In this document: piece after piece, positions 4,903 through 5,413 of the stretch | How the letters are laid out: every line of letters begins with the position of its first letter | Position numbering within the stretch: the first letter of the stretch is position 1 | Assembly: GCA_035654355.1 (NCBI GenBank) | Contig: DASRXC010000025.1 | Coordinates: 1 to 5,413 of the forward strand | DNA: 5,413 nt | Direction: 5' to 3' | From: JAFAHD01 sp035654355 | GTDB taxonomy: Bacteria > Vulcanimicrobiota > Vulcanimicrobiia > Eremiobacterales > Eremiobacteraceae | The notes under the pieces: generated by a model | What the model saw: the letters and a program-made list of their open reading frames with translations, nothing else | Told to the model about the DNA's origin: nothing | Database searches by the model: none | Position numbers and translations under genes: made by a program

Positions 4903-5413
4903 ATGTCCAGCGCGTTTCGACGCCGCGGCTTTACCCTCTTTGAAGCGCTCATCGCGCTTGCCATTTTATTCTTGTTGATCTTCGTCGTGGGCGACGCGGT
5001 CGAACGAATGCTTCACCATGCATCGACAACTGTTGGACGTGCGGATCAAGCTCGAAGTGCGTCGGAGCTCGCGATCAGGATGAACGAAGAGGCGCGCAGC
5101 TCGACCGCGATCTTTTTACCGATGACTGACGTTCTCGGTAATGACAATAGCGGCACTGCTGTCCACGAGATCGACTTCTTTCGGCGATTGTCAGCCGGCG
5201 GTGACACGTACGTCGCGTATCGTTTTGATCAGCCGACAGGAGCAGTGACGCGCTACGAATACACCTTGACTGCAGGAAGCGTCACGATTGTGCACAGCGA
5301 TCAATTGGCTGACGGCATCAGCGCGCTGAGCGCCCAACGCTTGCCTGCTGGCTCGCTCGCCGATGTCGTAAGCCCGGCAAGTGTCGCCGATGTTTCGTTG
5401 CTCTATGGCACAC
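4903..5413 (+). CDS. Type IV prepilin-like protein, probable minor pseudopilin (GspJ/PilW-like), 3' end cut by window
   Basis: The reading frame is open from ATG 4903 to the window end (170 codons, no stop). The N-terminus MSSAFRRRGFTLFEALIALAILFLLIFVV is a clear class III prepilin signal: a short basic leader, cleavage expected between Gly9 and Phe10, Glu at +5 of the mature protein (Glu14), and a hydrophobic helix of about 20 residues. A prepilin peptidase would cut and methylate it, and the helix would anchor it in the inner membrane before assembly into a pilus or type II secretion pseudopilus. The stretch after the helix (SELAIRMNEEARSSTAIF, 53-70) and the lack of an early Gly-Gly major-pilin pattern resemble GspJ/PilW minor pseudopilins, but this subfamily call is tentative. 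The rest looks beta-rich with no motif I recognise. There is no Shine-Dalgarno; the likely promoter places the mRNA start almost at the ATG. Other pilin genes would be expected to the right. Confidence 0.85.
   Translation, partial: MSSAFRRRGFTLFEALIALAILFLLIFVVGDAVERMLHHASTTVGRADQARSASELAIRMNEEARSSTAIFLPMTDVLGNDNSGTAVHEIDFFRRLSAGGDTYVAYRFDQPTGAVTRYEYTLTAGSVTIVHSDQLADGISALSAQRLPAGSLADVVSPASVADVSLLYGT

Overview
The window reads as ordinary chromosomal DNA from a GC-rich, free-living bacterium. The genes are tightly packed, start codons include GTG, and Shine-Dalgarno sites are weak or absent at several starts. The gene content does not fix the phylum. A deep-branching, high-GC lineage such as Eremiobacterota or Armatimonadota is a guess from overall feel and is not shown by the sequence.

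Layout. Four genes lie head to tail on the minus strand and look like one transcription unit, in the order rho (3992 to 2226), an S4-domain pseudouridine synthase of the RsuA/RluB type (about 2222 to 1500), aroH chorismate mutase (1488 to 1093) and aroF DAHP synthase (1056 to 10). Gaps between them are 3, 11 and 36 bases. A good sigma-70-type promoter (TTGACG, 17 bases, TATAGT; 4226 to 4198) sits upstream of rho. Its -35 hexamer contains the stop codon of the preceding gene, mpg (3-methyladenine DNA glycosylase, 4873 to 4223, also minus strand). Between this promoter and rho is a leader of about 199 bases, partly C-rich. On the plus strand, from 4903 past the right edge, runs a type IV prepilin-like (minor pseudopilin) gene. 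It diverges from mpg across only 29 bases, with what looks like a shared promoter core.

Function. aroF makes DAHP from phosphoenolpyruvate and erythrose 4-phosphate at the entry to the shikimate pathway. aroH acts at the branch to phenylalanine and tyrosine. The pseudouridine synthase modifies 23S or 16S rRNA, and Rho ends transcription. mpg is DNA base-excision repair. The prepilin probably begins a type II secretion or type IV pilus gene set lying to the right.

I found no new defence, mobile or RNA system. The main oddities are: (1) the pseudouridine synthase has an intact S4 domain directly after the rho TAG, but no ATG, GTG, TTG or CTG to start it; (2) Rho has a long Arg/Glu repeat insertion at its N-terminus; (3) rho has a long leader that could serve autoregulation; (4) mpg and the prepilin share a very compact divergent promoter and probably have very short leaders.
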